Shown piece after piece: positions 60,211 through 64,000 of a stretch of 64,000 bases of DNA. Within the stretch, counting starts at the first letter, position 1, and every line of letters starts with the position of its first letter. The position numbers and the translations under genes are program-made. This DNA is from Isoetes taiwanensis (lineage: Eukaryota; Streptophyta; Lycopodiopsida; Isoetales; Isoetaceae): assembly GCA_021234155.1 (NCBI GenBank), contig JAJEKV010000004.1, positions 959,813 to 1,023,812 of the forward strand, in the 5' to 3' direction. The notes below the pieces were generated by a model. That model did no database searches. It had not been told where the DNA came from and worked only from the letters and a program-made list of their open reading frames with translations.

Positions 60211-61240
60211 AACAGTTTCTTAATATAAATCAAATGTTTTTCATGTAGTTGTAGGACTGTCAATATATATGGTAATTATGCTTCTTTAGCAGTGGTTCAT
60301 TTGCTAAACAGTGGTTCATTTCCTAGCTATTCTTTCTCAACCCTTTTCATTGTTTGTAGTGGTTCATCAGAACAAAGAGAAAGCCTTTGTATGCAGCGTT
60401 GCAGAAAATCAAAGAAGGTAAAAAATGATATGACGTAAATAATGCACCTCCTCCTTCCTCAGTATATGTGTAAATGCTGGGTTTAGCTTTGTTAAAGTGT
60501 TCACTGAAAAGACAAATTGAACAACCTTGGGTATGCACATAAGGACAAGTTAGCTTTGCAGCAGAATGTTTCAAAAGCATGCACCAAGATGGCTTAATGC
60601 CAAATATGCAATAATTTAGCAGACCATTAGACCATTAGCGGAGATGAAAGATTAAGATAGTTTAGCGGTTGATGCATCAACCAGAAGTTGGGCTTTGCCA
60701 TTTCAAAGGTAAGCAACAGTTTCTTAATATAAATCAAATGTTTTTCATGTAGTTGTAGGACTGACAATATATATGGTAATTATGCTTCTTTAGCAGTGGT
60801 TCATTTGCTAAACAGTGGTTCATTTCCTAGCTATTCTTTCTCAACCCTTTTCACTGTTTGCAGTGGTTCATCAGAACAAAGAGAAAGCCTTTGTATGCAG
60901 CGTTGCAGAAAATCAAAGAAGGTAAAAAATGATATGACATAAACAATGCACCTCCTCCTTCCTCAGTATATGTGTAAATGCAGTATATGTGTAAATGCTG
61001 GGTTTAGCTTTGTTAAAGTGTTCACTGAAAAGACAAATTGAACAACCTTGGGTATGCACACAAGGACAAGTTAGCTTTGCAGCAGAATGTTTCAAAAGCA
61101 TGCACCAAGATGGCTTAATGCCAAATATGCAATAATTTAGCAGACCATTAGACCATTAGCAGAGATGAAAGATTAAGATAGTTTAGCGGTTGATGCATCA
61201 ACCAGAAGTTGGGCTTTGCCATTTCAAAGGTAAGCATTTC
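60211..61240. repeat. Tandem duplication, ~504-bp unit
   Basis: 60211-60714 is repeated at 60715-61240 with few substitutions. The second copy has an extra 17-bp internal duplication of CAGTATATGTGTAAATG. The minus-strand ORFs starting MLLKHSAAKLTC are the same frame in the two copies; no domain recognised. Confidence 0.92.
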
Positions 61241-61649
61241 ATATGTTTGTAGTTTGATCTGCTCTAGATTATACTGGGAGGTGCTGGGTCTTATTGGATA
61301 TGTCCTACCGTGTGCATTCTCGATTCAAATGGAGAGCTACACAATATGATTGCTAAAATCGTTATGTTTGTTTTGTTTATTTCACACCTGCTAGAGATAG
61401 AAATGAATTGCCTGCCTAATGCTCCACGAAATAGTAGGCTTTGCAAAACCATGTAGAACTTATGACATTTCCTTACACAAATCCAATACATTTTTTGAAC
61501 ACGACCAACGAATTATGGATTATTGGAACAAAACAAACCATATTGTTATGGGCACTTTGCTACATAGAAGCAAACTCTAAAGTCTTGGATGGAATAATGG
61601 CACAACATCCCTAACACCAACACAAAGGAAAACAGGGAGGATTTGCAAT

Positions 61650-61750
61650 AGCTGGAGCAACACCTCAATATCATTACTGCCTTAGCATTTATAGGTTTTC
61701 AACAACACCTCAATATCATTACTGCTTTAGCATTTATAGGTTTTCAACAT
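61650..61750. repeat. 45-bp tandem duplication
   Basis: CACCTCAATATCATTACTGC and the following TTAGCATTTATAGGTTTTCAACA occur twice. Confidence 0.85.
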
Positions 61751-61770
61751 ATGCACAGCAATGCTGGGCA

Positions 61771-62040
61771 CCGTTACTAGTGTTAATATATTATTTATCA
61801 TAGCCCTTAACCATTGAAATATGTCTTGGAATAGTGGAAACATTGAAGTATTACTTTTAATAAGCTTTGAAACATTAAACTTTGGTGCATTGAGCCATTG
61901 CACTTTTATAAACCAATACAATTACACTAACTCAAAAGCCAAAATCACATTGAAGTGTTCAAGTGTTCACATTAAAGTCTTCAAGAAAATATTCACATTC
62001 AAGTGTTCAAGAAAATATTCACATTCAAAGTGGTCTCTTG
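61771..62040. repeat. Shared 3'-flank repeat, copy 1
   Basis: TTATTTATCATAGCCC... to ATTCACATTCAA. It is nearly identical to 63137-63385 and contains internal GTTCAAGAAAATATTCACATT repeats. Each copy lies just downstream of a minus-strand gene (62139-62700 and 63413-64000). Confidence 0.88.
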
Positions 62041-62138
62041 CCATTGTTTCAATGGTTTAATTCTATTCATTTGCATGGTTGAATGTTTCAAATGGATCAT
62101 AAGTTACAATGGCTTAAAACTGACATTCTAATTCAGAA

Positions 62139-62690
62139 TCATTCTGAATCAACATCAAGCACTGTTGCCATGCCTTCTGCCCGGACGTCCTCAACAGTTA
62201 CATCTGGCACACCGCAGGGTAGTCTCCACATCATGTGATCGAAGATATCGCATAGGTATGGATCAGACCCCTCTAGGACTTCCCTGATCAGAACCTTCTT
62301 TCGCAGCCTCCGTGCAGCATACATTTCCTCGAAGCAGGCTTTTAGGGTGTTGCCTTCCCAGACAACATCCGTAGCTAGCAAATACTTCAAAGCCTTGCCC
62401 TGGATAATACACCTCTTCAATTCAGCCAGCAATGCCCTATGGGTTGGCCTGTTAAGGTCAGAGTCGAGAGGCCTAGGGGTCTCTCTGAATTCCCCATTCT
62501 CCACGGTCTCTGCATGAACCATGAGGGGATCATGAAAAGATTAATATGAAAGTAGAACATGAATATGAAGGAAGACAACAACATGCTTACTTTTGAATGT
62601 TTTGATGCTGTTAGGTTGGGCGAGATTTAGCCCCACATCCTCCTGAATTTCATTCAAGTGGACGAGAATATCCTCAAGACTGTGGGCATT
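62139..62690 (-). CDS. Unrecognised two-exon gene fragment
   Basis: Exon 62591 to about 62690 (AHSLEDILVHLNEIQEDVG) joins exon 62139-62509 through a GT-AG intron with matching phase. The open sequence is ~155 residues, ending in a TGA-type stop at 62139. The translation is charged (LKRCIIQGKALKYLL; RRLRKKVLIREVLEGSD; C-terminal EDVRAEGMATVLDVDSE) and clearly not random, but I recognise no domain. A start codon was not identified; upstream exons may exist. It lies between hairpin array 3 and the duplicated 3'-flank repeat. It could be an accessory gene of the same transposon. Confidence 0.5.
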
Positions 62691-62940
62691 GATGGCACTG
62701 TTGTCGGGTCCTCACCATCTGTCACTTGGCTTGAACAGTAAGCAAATGAACTCGACTGCTACTGAACTCAATTGAAACCAACTAACTTTCTACCAAGAAC
62801 AACTAACGCAAGGGTATATATAGACTCATGAATCAACCGTTGTACTATCCATTGTACAACAGTTAAGCCATGATTTCAATTTCTAAGGGTAAAGTCGACT
62901 TTTTCAATGGCTAGCTAATTCTATTATTTTTTTTGGCTGT

Positions 62941-63125
62941 CTGGGGATCCCGGAGGACGGAATCTCCTCCTGCATCCCGCCTGCTTGGTGATCCCGTCCT
63001 CCGGGATCACACAGTAATTAAAACGGGATTCCATCCTCCGGGATCACAGGATAATTCATACGGGATCCCCTCCTCCGGGATCCCGCGGCCACCCGCTTGG
63101 TGATCCCGTATTCCGGGATCACAAC
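62941..63125. repeat. Hairpin array 3, next to the Ulp1 gene
   Basis: Five palindromes of the same family (about 62946, 62989, 63026, 63063, 63101). The first is in reverse orientation (GATCCCGGAGGACGGAATC). It ends with ACATTGAATATGTTA like array 2. Confidence 0.88.
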
Positions 63126-63136
63126 ATTGAATATGT

Positions 63137-63385
63137 TACTATAATTATTTATCATAGCCCGACCTTAACCATTGAAATATGCCTTGAAATAGTATTACTT
63201 TTAATAAGCTTTGAAACATTAAACTTTGGTGCATTGAGCCATTGCACTTTTATAAACCAATACAATTACACTAACTCAAAAGCCAAAATCACATTCAAGT
63301 GTTCAAGTGTTCACATTAAAGTCTTCAAGAGAATATTCACATTCAAGTGTTCAAGAAAATATTCACATTAAAAGTTTTCAGATTA
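63137..63385. repeat. Shared 3'-flank repeat, copy 2
   Basis: Second copy of 61771-62040. It follows hairpin array 3 and abuts the 3' end of the Ulp1 gene. Confidence 0.88.
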
Positions 63386-63412
63386 TCACATTCACAGATT
63401 TTTACCAGAATG

Positions 63413-64000
63413 TCAAGGACCATGAACCAGCAAGCGGGTCTGGGGTCTACTATTACCCGTGCCATCCTGGGGTAAGTGAAAGGTGGACTTCCCTGCAGCC
63501 AAGCAATCTTGCAGTTTCTGGAGCATTATCTTGTAGCCTGACCTCATGCAATCTATGTCTTCTTTTTTGAACCAATCACGGTTAATCAGAACCTGCATTA
63601 AAACATGCATTTATCCATGAACTGATATCATGCACACACAAAAAAGAAACAACAAAATTACATAGACTCACATTATCCTCCTTGCCACTGATGTCTCTAA
63701 CAAATTTCTTCACATAATTTATGACATACACACCACAGTCCGAATTATTGTGTTGTTGGGGAGTTTCTAATGGAATGCAGGGTGCATTATGAAATGCACT
63801 TTCCTCATGCCTCCACCTCTTAAACACGTCTGTGAGGAATCTGCGAGTATCAATAACAAATTAGCTTAAATCATAAGGCAAAATATTAAATAATTCGAGA
63901 TAGAGAGGAATACTTACAGTGTGACAAATTCTCGGGTAGATGCATGCAAGGGATCATAGGAATCAAGGTGCAGAATGCAAGGGCAAGGCCATCAGTTATT
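63413..64000 (-). CDS. Ulp1/SENP-like cysteine protease, 3' part
   Basis: Minus-strand exons 64000-63918 (runs off the window), 63840-63672 and 63592-63413, with in-frame GT-AG junctions. The first exon holds the LDSYDPLH segment, as after the catalytic His/Asp region of C48 peptidases. The second holds PQQHNNSDCGVYVINY, with the oxyanion Gln and catalytic Cys of the family. The third encodes the C-terminal helix (LINRDWFKKEDIDCMRSGYK) and stops at TGA. The catalytic His would lie beyond the edge. Ulp1-type domains are often carried by plant MULE elements. Here the gene sits beside a hairpin array shared with the MULE transposase 5 kb away, in convergent orientation. A host SUMO protease gene is the alternative. 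Confidence 0.85.

Overview
The window reads as nuclear DNA of a land plant with a large, transposon-rich genome. There are spliced genes with plant-like GT-AG introns, a secretory SOUL-type gene, CACTA, MULE and TRIM elements, plant-style LINEs, and telo-box-like AACCCTAA motifs. A fern, lycophyte, bryophyte or gymnosperm would all fit; I cannot name a species. Only one gene looks like an intact host gene: the three-exon SOUL heme-binding protein at 16345-17429. Almost everything else is mobile DNA, much of it nested.

Layout. 0-16 kb holds a decayed minus-strand LINE (1760-3600) with a ~449-bp element and a SINE-like repeat inserted in it, a Ty3/gypsy gag-protease remnant (6639-7760), several SINE-like copies, a LINE 3' end with a pentanucleotide tail (9848-10370), a degenerate dimer of the 449-bp element (12148-12995) and an L1-type 3' end (13341-13870). 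16-19 kb holds the SOUL gene and, just downstream, a complete 919-bp TRIM with PBS, PPT and 5-bp TSD (17638-18556). 19.8-28.4 kb is a minus-strand LINE split by a 7.2-kb composite LTR element built around a near-perfect palindrome. 28.7-29.4 kb is a small TIR element carrying a MITE. 30.6-33.5 kb is a plus-strand LINE split by a polyadenylated retrocopy. 33.5-53.8 kb is another plus-strand LINE split by a 12.8-kb CACTA element, which contains a 1.1-kb satellite, and by a second 4.6-kb interruption that contains a TIR element with five tandem 445-bp units. 54.4-64 kb holds a MULE-type transposase gene with a SWIM finger, a Ulp1-type protease gene running off the right edge, an unrecognised two-exon gene, and three arrays of a GATCCC...GGGATC hairpin.

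The most useful result is that three insertions can be proved base by base. Removing the element and one copy of its target duplication restores an open LINE reading frame at 20291-27510 (TSD GACCC), at 35125-47890 (TSD GCA) and at 31803-32817 (11-bp TSD). This fixes the ends of the 7.2-kb composite element exactly and shows that both its termini are LTR U5-type ends, which a normal LTR retrotransposon does not have. The second highlight is the covarying hairpin arrays around the transposase and Ulp1 genes.

Spacer DNA not listed separately (1-750, 830-1760, 3600-4300, 10590-12148, 13870-15880, 29412-30400) shows no gene I can support.
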